From positions 1 through 27,162 of the forward strand of contig QFBU01000017.1 of NCBI GenBank assembly GCA_003265975.1: a stretch of DNA of 27,162 nt, given 5' to 3'. Source of the stretch: Candidatus Marinamargulisbacteria bacterium SCGC AAA071-K20 (GTDB taxonomy: Bacteria > Margulisbacteria > Marinamargulisbacteria > GCA-2716485 > AAA071-K20). Shown here piece after piece: positions 1-6,936 of this stretch (its first letter is position 1; each line of letters opens with the position of its first letter). The translations under genes and the position numbers were made by a program. Under the pieces are notes generated by a model. That model made no database searches. It saw only the letters and a program-made list of their open reading frames with translations, and was not told the origin of the DNA.

Positions 1-611
1 TCCCAAAACTCTAAGTTTTTCTTCACGCCTTTTTTGTCTAGCTCATTTTTCACATTTTGCCCCATTAAGCGGTCAGGTAAAAAATAAATATTGTCGTTGG
101 GGATAGCCTCAATAATAGAATAAACGTTAGAAGAAGTCACACACACATCACATTCTGCTTTCACTTCTGCAGTCGTGTTGATGTAACAAACAAACGTATA
201 GTCAGAAAATTGTTTGCGAAGCTTTCTTACATCTTCACCAGTTATAGAGTCAGCAAGGCTACACCCATTTGGCTCACTAGGAACAATCACCGTTTTATCT
301 GGGTTTAATAATTTTGCAGACTCAGCCATAAACCGTACTGCTGAAAATACAATAGTATCAGCAGACGAGTCTCTAGCATGTTTACTAAGTTCATAAGAGT
401 CACCTACAAAGTCAGCTACCGTATGAATAATATCAGGAACAACATAAGAGTGGGCCAATATGATGGCATTCTTTTCTTGTTTAAGTTTTAAAATTGAATT
501 AACAATAGGTACCAATTCTTCACATTTCTCAAGAGTATATAAACAAGTGTTCCCACCAAGTTTTACATGTTGTAGCGAATTAAATAGTTCCTTAGCTGTC
601 CAATTTTTCAT
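1..611 (-). CDS. nadA: Quinolinate synthase NadA (3' part beyond left edge)
   Basis: NadA condenses iminoaspartate with dihydroxyacetone phosphate to quinolinate in de novo NAD synthesis, using an oxygen-sensitive [4Fe-4S] cluster in the cytoplasm. I translated the minus strand from the ATG at 609-611; about 203 residues are in the window and the frame stays open to base 1, so the C-terminus is missing. Family blocks visible are the substrate-binding AHSYVVPDI followed by ADFVGDSYELSKHA, then FMAESAKLLNPDK, the cluster-ligand region PNGCSLADS, and a second cysteine region CDVCVTSSNV. The start overlaps the stop of the upstream ferredoxin gene as ATGA, so translation is probably coupled. No separate Shine-Dalgarno is obvious. 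Family assignment is secure; the third cluster cysteine would lie outside the window. Confidence 0.95.
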   Translation of the reverse strand, partial: MKNWTAKELFNSLQHVKLGGNTCLYTLEKCEELVPIVNSILKLKQEKNAIILAHSYVVPDIIHTVADFVGDSYELSKHARDSSADTIVFSAVRFMAESAKLLNPDKTVIVPSEPNGCSLADSITGEDVRKLRKQFSDYTFVCYINTTAEVKAECDVCVTSSNVYSIIEAIPNDNIYFLPDRLMGQNVKNELDKKGVKKNLEFW

Positions 612-841
612 TGTTTTTGGTATCCAATTGAGTCAACAGGGCATGCTTTAAGAGCTTCGAGACACTGTTCTTGTTCTTGGGGGTTTATGGGTTGCTTCAT
701 CACATAAGCATGATCGAAATCAAGTGTTAGCGAAAAGTTGTTAGGGGCTAAATAATAACAATTGTCACAGGCAATACAGTCCATATCTACAAAATATGGG
801 CCTTGAATATTGTCTGAATACTTCTCTAGTCTATTAGCCAT
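608..841 (-). CDS. Small single-cluster [4Fe-4S] ferredoxin
   Basis: A 77-aa cytoplasmic electron carrier. Cysteines 22, 25, 28 form CxxCxxC and C67 lies in an ACPVDSI motif, which together give the four ligands of one [4Fe-4S] cluster. C60 is left over and in relatives can pair in a disulfide. This matches the Thermotoga/Desulfovibrio-type monocluster ferredoxins in length and layout. It is the first gene of a two-gene unit with nadA (ATGA overlap). An electron-delivery or cluster-related role next to the [4Fe-4S] enzyme NadA is an inference from position only. There is no Shine-Dalgarno before the ATG; instead a promoter-like pair sits directly upstream, suggesting a leaderless message. Confidence 0.85.
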   Translation of the reverse strand: MANRLEKYSDNIQGPYFVDMDCIACDNCYYLAPNNFSLTLDFDHAYVMKQPINPQEQEQCLEALKACPVDSIGYQKQ

Positions 842-850
842 AATAGCAAG

Positions 851-880
851 AGTTTAGCACAGGACCCTACGGGGGGACAA
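851..880 (-). promoter_or_regulatory. Predicted leaderless promoter of the ferredoxin-nadA unit
   Basis: On the minus strand TTGTCC (875-880) and TAAACT (851-856) are separated by 18 bp, and TAAACT ends 9 nt before the ATG at 841. A start of transcription 6-9 nt past the -10 box would fall at or next to the A of ATG. No ribosome-binding site fits in the remaining space. The same spacing is seen before the 610-aa gene and thiC. Confidence 0.5.
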
Positions 881-928
881 TTTGCCAAGCAGTACAAAAC
901 TTATCAGCTAATATTTACTTTAAAGCCG

Positions 929-958
929 TAAACAACTAAAATAAGTACTCGTTATACT
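929..958 (+). promoter_or_regulatory. Predicted sigma70-type promoter of the peroxiredoxin-SOD operon
   Basis: TAAACA (929-934), 18-bp spacer, TATACT (953-958). The expected transcript start is near 965, leaving a short leader that still contains the AAAGGAG ribosome-binding site at 970-976. The -10 box lies inside an inverted repeat (939-963), so a bound repressor would block RNA polymerase. Confidence 0.5.
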
Positions 959-963
959 TATTT
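939..963. promoter_or_regulatory. Perfect 9-bp inverted repeat, candidate operator (PerR/Fur-like position)
   Basis: AAATAAGTA and TACTTATTT are exact reverse complements separated by 7 bp and cover the -10 box of the peroxiredoxin-SOD promoter. The location before two oxidative-stress genes suggests a redox- or metal-sensing repressor. The repeat is not the canonical PerR box, so the regulator's identity is open. Confidence 0.5.
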
Positions 964-983
964 AAAATTGAAAGGAGAATAAT

Positions 984-1586
984 ATGGCCGTATTAGTAGG
1001 AAAACAAGCACCGGAATTTAACGTAAAAGCAGTAATAAATGGAGGAGAAGTTGTAGACTCATACACACTTTCTCAATTAAAAGGAAAGTACGTAGTTCTT
1101 TTCTTTTATCCTCTCGACTTCACATTCGTATGTCCAACAGAATTACACGCGTTTCAAGCAAAGCTTTCTGAATTTGAGTCAAAAAATGTTCAATTAGTAG
1201 GATGCTCTGTAGACTCTTGGTTTTCGCACGTGGCGTGGTTAAATACACCCAAAAAACAAGGTGGGATAGAAGGGGTAACTTACCCAATTTTGTCAGACTT
1301 TAACAAAGAAATTTCTAGAGACTATGACGTTCTAAACGAAGCATTAGGAGCAGCCTACCGAGGGTTGTTTTTAATAGACAAAGACGGAATTGTAAGACAT
1401 CAACTAGTAAATGACCTTCCATTAGGAAGAAACGTAGACGAAGCATTACGACTAGTAGACGCGCTACAATTTACAGAAAAACATGGCGAAGTTTGCCCAG
1501 CCAACTGGCAAGAAGGCGAGGAAGCAATGAAGCCAAACAAAGAAGGATTGAATACTTATTTCGAACCTGAAAAAGCAAACGCTTAA
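984..1586 (+). CDS. Typical 2-Cys peroxiredoxin (Prx1/AhpC family)
   Basis: Reduces hydrogen peroxide and organic peroxides in the cytoplasm through a thiol cycle. The 200-aa protein has the peroxidatic Cys50 in the strictly conserved DFTFVCPTE and the resolving Cys171 in GEVCPANW. It also carries a GG-IEG loop and a C-terminal YF (NTYF). In the family, a GGLG loop plus a YF tail mark enzymes prone to over-oxidation, so this may be a peroxide-sensitive Prx1 rather than a robust bacterial AhpC; that is inferred. The start is supported by AAAGGAG 7-8 nt upstream. It is followed after 18 nt by superoxide dismutase, so the operon would remove superoxide and the peroxide made from it. No ahpF or thioredoxin reductase lies nearby, so the reductant is unknown. 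Confidence 0.95.
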   Translation: MAVLVGKQAPEFNVKAVINGGEVVDSYTLSQLKGKYVVLFFYPLDFTFVCPTELHAFQAKLSEFESKNVQLVGCSVDSWFSHVAWLNTPKKQGGIEGVTYPILSDFNKEISRDYDVLNEALGAAYRGLFLIDKDGIVRHQLVNDLPLGRNVDEALRLVDALQFTEKHGEVCPANWQEGEEAMKPNKEGLNTYFEPEKANA

Positions 1587-1604
1587 GTTAAAAGGAGGAC
1601 AATT

Positions 1605-2228
1605 ATGACATTTTCAGTTCCAGAATTAGGATATGAGAAGGCGGCTTTAGAGCCCCATATTGACGCAAAAACTATGGAAATTCACCATGGCAAACATCAC
1701 GCTGCATATGTAGCAAAACTAAATGCAGCCATTCAAGGTAGTGACCTTGAGTCTAAAAGCATTAAGGAGATTGTTTCAAATTTAAACGATGTTCCAGAAG
1801 CTATTAGAGGTGCTGTAAGAAACAACGGTGGGGGACATTTTAACCACAGTTTATTTTGGGAGATTTTATCTCCAAATGGAGGCGGAACGCCAACTGGTGA
1901 ACTTGCTGAAGCCATCAATAAACAATTTGATAGCTTAGACAATTTCAAAGAAAAGTTTGCAACAGCAGCGGCCACAAGATTTGGAAGTGGTTGGGCATGG
2001 CTAGGTGTAAAAAGCGATGGATCGCTTTGTGTTTGTTCAACACCAAACCAAGATAATCCTTTAATGGCAACGTGTTGTGAAGCACCATGTACGCCAATTC
2101 TTGGATTAGATGTATGGGAACATGCCTACTACCTAAACTATCAAAACCGAAGACCAGACTATATAGCTGCTTTTTGGAATGTAGTTAATTGGGATAAAGT
2201 CTCTGAAAAATTTGCAGACTGCAAATAA
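1605..2228 (+). CDS. sodA: Superoxide dismutase, Fe/Mn family, Mn-type signature
   Basis: Dismutates superoxide to oxygen and hydrogen peroxide, which the upstream peroxiredoxin can then remove. The 207-aa protein carries the four metal ligands H27 (EIHHGKHH), H81 (NHSLFW), D169 and H173 (LDVWEH). The outer-sphere residues look Mn-type: a GGGHFNHS block and the Gln in STPNQDNPL, instead of the Gln and Ala positions of FeSOD. Metal use is predicted, not shown; cambialistic use is possible. No signal peptide is present. Strong AAGGAGG ribosome-binding site. Oddity: a cysteine-rich stretch (C142, C144, C157, C158, C162) flanks the loop before the DVWEH ligand motif, plus C206 near the end. These are not part of the usual active site. 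The gene ends before a strong hairpin. Confidence 0.95.
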   Translation: MTFSVPELGYEKAALEPHIDAKTMEIHHGKHHAAYVAKLNAAIQGSDLESKSIKEIVSNLNDVPEAIRGAVRNNGGGHFNHSLFWEILSPNGGGTPTGELAEAINKQFDSLDNFKEKFATAAATRFGSGWAWLGVKSDGSLCVCSTPNQDNPLMATCCEAPCTPILGLDVWEHAYYLNYQNRRPDYIAAFWNVVNWDKVSEKFADCK

Positions 2229-2250
2229 AAAAGTCTAATTTCTAATCGAT

Positions 2251-2286
2251 GGGGCTGTTCTAAAAGGATACCTTTTGATCAGCCCC
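2251..2286 (+). terminator. Strong hairpin after the Prx-SOD operon
   Basis: GGGGCTG (2251-2257) pairs with CAGCCCC (2280-2286), and inside it AAAAGG pairs with CCTTTT around a 3-nt loop. It lies 22 nt after the SOD stop. There is no T-run after the stem, so it may be a 3'-end-protecting or Rho-assisted structure rather than a textbook intrinsic terminator. Confidence 0.6.
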
Positions 2287-2514
2287 GTTGATAAATAATG
2301 CCTTGGAGAAAGCGTGGTTAAATACCTCTAGGGAGGAACCCATTTATTTGCCACGATAGTTACCTAATTTGAACCTAATTGAACGCTTTACTAGACTTTT
2401 GTAATAAATCATCCCCTGAACATAAATCCTTACTCAGACAATCTGTTGGTACTAAGCTTCATTTGCTCAAGCCTATTTAACTCAGGCTTTTCCGGACATT
2501 TCATTTTGATTTGG
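2287..2514. other. Intergenic stretch without a recognisable gene
   Basis: Short interrupted frames only. A weak hairpin (AAGCCT 2469-2474 with AGGCTT 2484-2489, followed by TTTT) is present. The 14-base string GCGTGGTTAAATAC occurs both here (near 2311) and inside the peroxiredoxin gene (near 1233), where it encodes AWLNT. It may be chance or a peroxiredoxin remnant. Confidence 0.4.
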
Positions 2515-2775
2515 CTATAATTTTTGTTTGCCAGCGCCAATTGAACAATGAGGCTCGTGAGACACATTGGGAAAAGTATCACCGTCACAGTTATTTATAA
2601 AACGAGTAGGGCTGCCGTAGTGTAGCTCATCAATTAAATTCTCTTGGTTAAGTACCTGAAACGTATACATTCTCTTTTGTATTAAGGCTTGAGCCAGGAT
2701 CACTAGGTCGTCTTTGTTGTAGTCACCAAACTGACACTCGAGAATAGGTTTTTCTTGTCTAAAAAAGCCTAGCAA
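2515..2775 (-). pseudogene. SET-domain-like remnant or small divergent hypothetical protein
   Basis: An 86-aa frame that can begin only at TTG; upstream in-frame codons run to a stop with no ATG or GTG and no ribosome-binding site. The centre reads YTFQVLNQENLIDELHYG followed by SPTRFINNC and then FPN. This matches the order of SET lysine methyltransferase motifs (Y-x-F/L, then I-D-A, then G-N-x-x-RFINHSC-x-PN). The normal HSC is NNC here and the following GEELTYDY block is absent, so a working enzyme is unlikely. It could be a decayed SET gene or a coincidental match. It stands alone between the SOD operon and the 610-aa gene. Confidence 0.35.
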
Positions 2776-2998
2776 TTCATGAGAAAAAGTAAGTTTTCTA
2801 TGTTTTACCTATTAAAAAAATAAGTATTTTGGGTAGGCTTCTTTACTGCAATAACTTTGAACATAGTTTACAAATATCCTAGTGTGATTATAGTTTTGCG
2901 GAAGAGCCAAGTAGGCTATAGAAGTAAACACATTTTGTCATTAAGTGAATTTTAGACTGCGCATTAAAACAAGTAAAGTAGGCACATTCAATTACACC

Positions 2999-3028
2999 TT
3001 GTAGGAAGAATAAAAACTAAGTTATAAT
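2999..3028 (+). promoter_or_regulatory. Predicted leaderless promoter of the 610-aa gene
   Basis: TTGTAG (2999-3004), 18-bp spacer, perfect TATAAT (3023-3028), then exactly 10 nt to the ATG at 3039. No Shine-Dalgarno precedes the ATG. The geometry puts transcription start at about the initiation codon. Confidence 0.55.
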
Positions 3029-3038
3029 TACTGCTTAG

Positions 3039-4871
3039 ATGACTAACAAAACAGAACATACATTTCATATCCCAGTAATGGGAACAGCCTTCACAATTGA
3101 CACGCCCTTAAAGGTCGCAAAATTTGGCATAAGTTCAGTAATTTCTATGTGCGACGATGAACTCTGTGAACATATACGAGAAATATATACCAAAAAATAT
3201 AATCTAGGCTTTACCCCAATAAAAAAACATTCAGAAGACTTCCGAGCAAAACGCATGACAGCCTACTTAAATGATGTTGATACCATCGTAAAAATGCAAA
3301 TTTCAGAAATGAAAACACAGTCATTTGAAGACGAAGGGTCTGACTTACGAAAATATTTTAATATGCTTCCTGAGTACTCTTCAGACAAAGCTCTTTATTT
3401 AACGATGTTAAAAACAAATGATTCAACACAAAAAGAAACGTTGAAAACACAATTACTTACAAAAATTAAAGCAGGATCAATTGACGTAAACATTATGACG
3501 AAGCTTGATCGCGTTCCTTACGATAAAGAAAGTAATCCAGTAGCTCCCGAATTTTCAGACGCCTCATCAGCTTTGAGAGGATTTGCCAACAGTACACTTG
3601 AGGGTGGAATGGTTTTTTCTGCAGGATTTAATAGACGCTTGTATGCTTACATTGCACACTTCAAAGATTTTTACCCTGACGTGAATGGATTTCTCAAAAA
3701 ACGAATTATCATGAAGGTATCAGACTTCAGGTCTTCGTTAACACAAGCTAAGTTTTTAGCAAAAAAAGGTGTTTGGATATCAGAACATCGAATAGAATCT
3801 GGTCTAAACTGTGGAGGGCATGCTTTTGCTTCTGACGGTTTTATTTTAGGGCCAATTCTTCAAGAATTCAAAGAAAAACGGTCTGAGTTTTTAAGTACCA
3901 TGTTCGAACTCTGTAACAACACATTATCTAAAATGGGTAAGGCCTTATTTTCTGACCTTCCAGTAACGGAAATAACTGTACAAGGTGGAATTGGTACCTC
4001 TAAAGAAAACAACTTCTTGCTGACTCAATATCAACTAGATCGTACGGGGTGGGCCTCTCCTTTTTTATTAGTACCTGAGGTCACACAAGTAGATCCTAGT
4101 ACGCGTAAGTTAGTAAGCAAGGCAGGAAAAGACGATTTTTATTTAAGTGGAGTATCGCCATTAGGAGTTCCTTTCAATACTGTTCGTGGAACAGAAAGTG
4201 AAAAACAAAAATTAGAACGCTTCGAAAATGGCAGACCTGGCAGTCCTTGTCCTAAAGGCTACTTAGTATCTAACCTTGAGTATTCAAAAAAACAAGTATG
4301 TACTGCCTCAGTATTTTTTCAAAAACGAAAGATTGAAGAACTAAAACAACAAAACTTAGACCCAGTTTCTCTTAAGGAAGCCATCCTAAAAGTAATTAAC
4401 AAAGTATGTTTATGTGAAGATCTGGCGGCAAGTTCCTTAATTAACTTGGACGTTGATAATAAACGCCCATTAAAAACAGCAATATGCCCTGGTCCAAATT
4501 TAGCTTATTTTACTAAAATTTCATCACTTTCAGAAATGGTAAGTCATATTTACGGTAGACTAAACTTGTTAAACGACACGCCACGGTCAAGCTTATTTAT
4601 AAATGAACTTAAGATGTACATCAGTTACTTTTCAAATCAGGTAAAAGAGAGAGTTCTTGATCCTTCCGAAAAACAATTTAAATATCTAGAAGAGTTTCAA
4701 AAAAACTTACACGATGGCATTGAATATTATAAGAATTTGATACCAGAATTAGTAGAAGAAACAAAGACATATAAAGACCAAATGACAGAAGAGCTACAAG
4801 AAGCACTTGCCGAACTAGATAAGATTGTAGACTCATATGCATCTTCATTTTCAATAAAACCAGCTACATAA
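3039..4871 (+). CDS. Conserved hypothetical protein, probable FMN-type TIM barrel with Cys-rich C-terminus
   Basis: A 610-aa cytoplasmic protein without signal peptide or membrane segments. I do not know an assigned function. The N-terminus (FHIPVMGTAFTIDTPLKVA, then ISSVIS) resembles the first strand and loop of nitronate monooxygenase/FabK-type barrels. RIESGLNCGGHAF at 251-263 looks like their EAGGH motif with the catalytic-type His261, and VQGGIGT at 314-320 looks like their phosphate-binding glycine loop. The second half has RPGSPCPK (C404), CTAS (C421), CLCE (C457, C459) and ICPGPNLAY (C483), spaced as a possible Fe-S or zinc site. The last 70 residues are a charged helical or coiled-coil tail. 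It is a monocistronic gene facing thiC convergently. The flavoenzyme idea is inference from motif order only. Confidence 0.7.
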   Translation: MTNKTEHTFHIPVMGTAFTIDTPLKVAKFGISSVISMCDDELCEHIREIYTKKYNLGFTPIKKHSEDFRAKRMTAYLNDVDTIVKMQISEMKTQSFEDEGSDLRKYFNMLPEYSSDKALYLTMLKTNDSTQKETLKTQLLTKIKAGSIDVNIMTKLDRVPYDKESNPVAPEFSDASSALRGFANSTLEGGMVFSAGFNRRLYAYIAHFKDFYPDVNGFLKKRIIMKVSDFRSSLTQAKFLAKKGVWISEHRIESGLNCGGHAFASDGFILGPILQEFKEKRSEFLSTMFELCNNTLSKMGKALFSDLPVTEITVQGGIGTSKENNFLLTQYQLDRTGWASPFLLVPEVTQVDPSTRKLVSKAGKDDFYLSGVSPLGVPFNTVRGTESEKQKLERFENGRPGSPCPKGYLVSNLEYSKKQVCTASVFFQKRKIEELKQQNLDPVSLKEAILKVINKVCLCEDLAASSLINLDVDNKRPLKTAICPGPNLAYFTKISSLSEMVSHIYGRLNLLNDTPRSSLFINELKMYISYFSNQVKERVLDPSEKQFKYLEEFQKNLHDGIEYYKNLIPELVEETKTYKDQMTEELQEALAELDKIVDSYASSFSIKPAT

Positions 4872-4920
4872 ATACACAGTAAAATGTAAAGAAGTTATCT
4901 CATTCTAAGAGGACTACAGG

Positions 4921-6729
4921 CTAATTATAAACTTCGGAGCCTTGTTCTTTAAAGGCTTCAGACTTTTCTTCCATACCTTTTTCAAGAGCATCATTCTCAG
5001 AAATACCTTGAGCTTTAGCATAGTCTCTTACATCTTGAGTAATTTTCATAGAACAAAAGTTTGGACCACACATCGAACAAAAGTGTGCCGTTTTGGCTCC
5101 TTCGGAAGGGAGTGTTTCGTCGTGGTAACTAGCTGCTGTTTCAGGGTCCAAAGACAAATTAAATTGGTCGCGCCACCTAAATTCAAAACGTGCTTTAGAA
5201 AGAGCGTTGTCTCGGTCCTGCGAAAAGGGGTGACCTTTGGCAAGGTCAGCAGCATGAGCCGCAATTTTATATGTAATAATTCCTTGCTTAACATCGTCTT
5301 TATTAGGAAGCCCTAAATGTTCTTTAGGAGTTACATAACAAAGCATTGCCGTACCATACCAACCAATTTGAGCCGCACCTATCCCAGATGTGATGTGATC
5401 ATATCCTGGAGCAATGTCTGTAGTTAAAGGCCCTAATGTGTAAAACGGAGCTTCGTGACAAATATCTAATTGCTTATCCATATTTTCTTTAATCATATGC
5501 ATTGGCACGTGACCAGGACCTTCAATCATGGTTTGAATGTCATGTTTCCACGCAATCTTAGTAAGCTCTCCCAAGGTTTCAAGTTCGCCAAACTGTGCTT
5601 CATCATTAGCATCTGCAATACTTCCAGGTCTAAGGCCGTCACCTAAACTAAAACTAACATCGTATTGTTTCATGATTTCGCAAATATCTTCAAAGTGAGT
5701 ATATAAAAAGTTTTCCTTATGATGAGTCAGACACCACTTAGCCATAATTGATCCACCACGAGATACTATTCCGGTAAGTCGTTTAGCTGTAAGAGGAACA
5801 TAACGTAACAATACGCCAGCGTGGATAGTAAAGTAATCTACGCCTTGTTCAGCTTGTTCTATTAAGGTGTCTTTATATAGTTCCCATGTTAAGTCTTCAG
5901 CTTTACCATTTACCTTTTCAAGGGCTTGGTAAATTGGAACTGTACCTATAGGAACAGGTGAGTTACGTACTATCCATTCTCTGGTTTCATGGATATTGGG
6001 ACCAGTAGAAAGGTCCATTACAGTGTCTCCACCCCAAAGAATTGACCAAGTCATTTTTTCTACTTCTTCAGCAATACTAGAACTAATAGCTGAATTTCCA
6101 ATATTGGCATTAATTTTTACCAAAAAGTTTCGGCCAATTATCATAGGTTCTAGCTCTGTATGGTTAATATTTGCAGGAATGATAGCTCGCCCTGAGGCCA
6201 CTTCAGATCTTACAAATTCAGGTTCACATTGCTCTCTAATCGCAATATATTCCATTTCTGGAGTAATTAAGCCTTGGCGGGCGTAATGCATTTGACTTAC
6301 ATTTTGTCCTTTTTTAGCACGTAATGGTTGTTGTTTTACAGGGAACCGAATGTCGTTTGCTTTAGAGTCTACTCGTCTAGTGTGATAGTAAGCAGAACTA
6401 GGATTTTTTAATACATCAACATCTTTTCGGCTAAGTACCCAGTCTAAACGGTGTTGAGCGAGGCCTTCTTCGATATTTATAGAGGCATCTGGGTCAGTAT
6501 AAGGCCCTGAACAATCGTATACACTCAAGGGTGCATTTTCGATGCTTTTACCTTCAAATTCTGTCGGGCTAAGTATAATATCTCTAAAAGGAACTTTTAG
6601 ATTAGGGTGAATAGTCCCAGCTTGATACCTCTTTTTTGAAGAAGGTAGTGGATCATACTGAATATTAGCCTCACTAGGGCTAAGTCGTCGTTTTTCTGAA
6701 AGTGATGCATTTGGATTTTTATTGTTCAT
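4921..6729 (-). CDS. thiC: Phosphomethylpyrimidine synthase ThiC
   Basis: A radical-SAM enzyme that rearranges aminoimidazole ribotide to the HMP-phosphate pyrimidine of thiamine. The 602-aa protein contains the ThiC N-terminal region and then the ThiC barrel, with DLSTGPNIHETREW, the conserved MIEGPGHVPMHMI block and GPLTTDIAPGYDHITS. Near the end is the cluster motif CSMCGPNFC (about C551, C554, C559) that binds the [4Fe-4S] cluster. The frame is open upstream to a TTG at 6795, but I prefer the ATG at 6727-6729. A promoter-like pair lies between the two, and the protein from this ATG starts like the family. I see no TPP riboswitch in the upstream 200 bases and no other thiamine genes nearby. 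E. coli ThiC is 631 aa, so length agrees. Confidence 0.97.
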   Translation of the reverse strand: MNNKNPNASLSEKRRLSPSEANIQYDPLPSSKKRYQAGTIHPNLKVPFRDIILSPTEFEGKSIENAPLSVYDCSGPYTDPDASINIEEGLAQHRLDWVLSRKDVDVLKNPSSAYYHTRRVDSKANDIRFPVKQQPLRAKKGQNVSQMHYARQGLITPEMEYIAIREQCEPEFVRSEVASGRAIIPANINHTELEPMIIGRNFLVKINANIGNSAISSSIAEEVEKMTWSILWGGDTVMDLSTGPNIHETREWIVRNSPVPIGTVPIYQALEKVNGKAEDLTWELYKDTLIEQAEQGVDYFTIHAGVLLRYVPLTAKRLTGIVSRGGSIMAKWCLTHHKENFLYTHFEDICEIMKQYDVSFSLGDGLRPGSIADANDEAQFGELETLGELTKIAWKHDIQTMIEGPGHVPMHMIKENMDKQLDICHEAPFYTLGPLTTDIAPGYDHITSGIGAAQIGWYGTAMLCYVTPKEHLGLPNKDDVKQGIITYKIAAHAADLAKGHPFSQDRDNALSKARFEFRWRDQFNLSLDPETAASYHDETLPSEGAKTAHFCSMCGPNFCSMKITQDVRDYAKAQGISENDALEKGMEEKSEAFKEQGSEVYN

Positions 6730-6739
6730 AGTGGGAACT

Positions 6740-6769
6740 AGTATACTTGAGGGTAGATTGATGTGGCAA
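6740..6769 (-). promoter_or_regulatory. Predicted leaderless promoter of thiC
   Basis: On the minus strand TTGCCA (6764-6769), 18-bp spacer, TATACT (6740-6745), then 10 nt to the ATG at 6729. No Shine-Dalgarno is present. The box lies inside the longer TTG-initiated frame, which argues for the ATG start and leaves no room for a leader riboswitch. Confidence 0.55.
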
Positions 6770-6936
6770 TCAGTAAGAATAGAAAAAATAGTCAAGTAAG
6801 GCTGTTCAAAGTAAATAAACTTTTGTATAACTTATTAAAACTTTTGAGAGAGTGGCACTATACGCCTCAAAATTAGTAGTAAAAAGACGAGCAGTAAATC
6901 CACTTAAACCAACTGGGGCATTGTCTTTAACACTAA

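Noticed and set aside
460..651. 63-aa plus-strand frame over nadA
   Set aside because: It is the antisense shadow of nadA, whose family motifs are clear on the minus strand.
1733..1975. 80-aa minus-strand frame
   Set aside because: Antisense to the superoxide dismutase gene; no independent motif or ribosome-binding site.
4872..4920. Bidirectional terminator between the convergent 610-aa gene and thiC
   Set aside because: No stable stem with a T-run could be found in these 49 bases.
4942..5316. 124-aa plus-strand frame
   Set aside because: Antisense to thiC; composition reflects the opposite strand of conserved ThiC codons.
6730..6936. TPP riboswitch upstream of thiC
   Set aside because: I looked for the CTGAGA and conserved THI-box pieces on the minus strand and found none.
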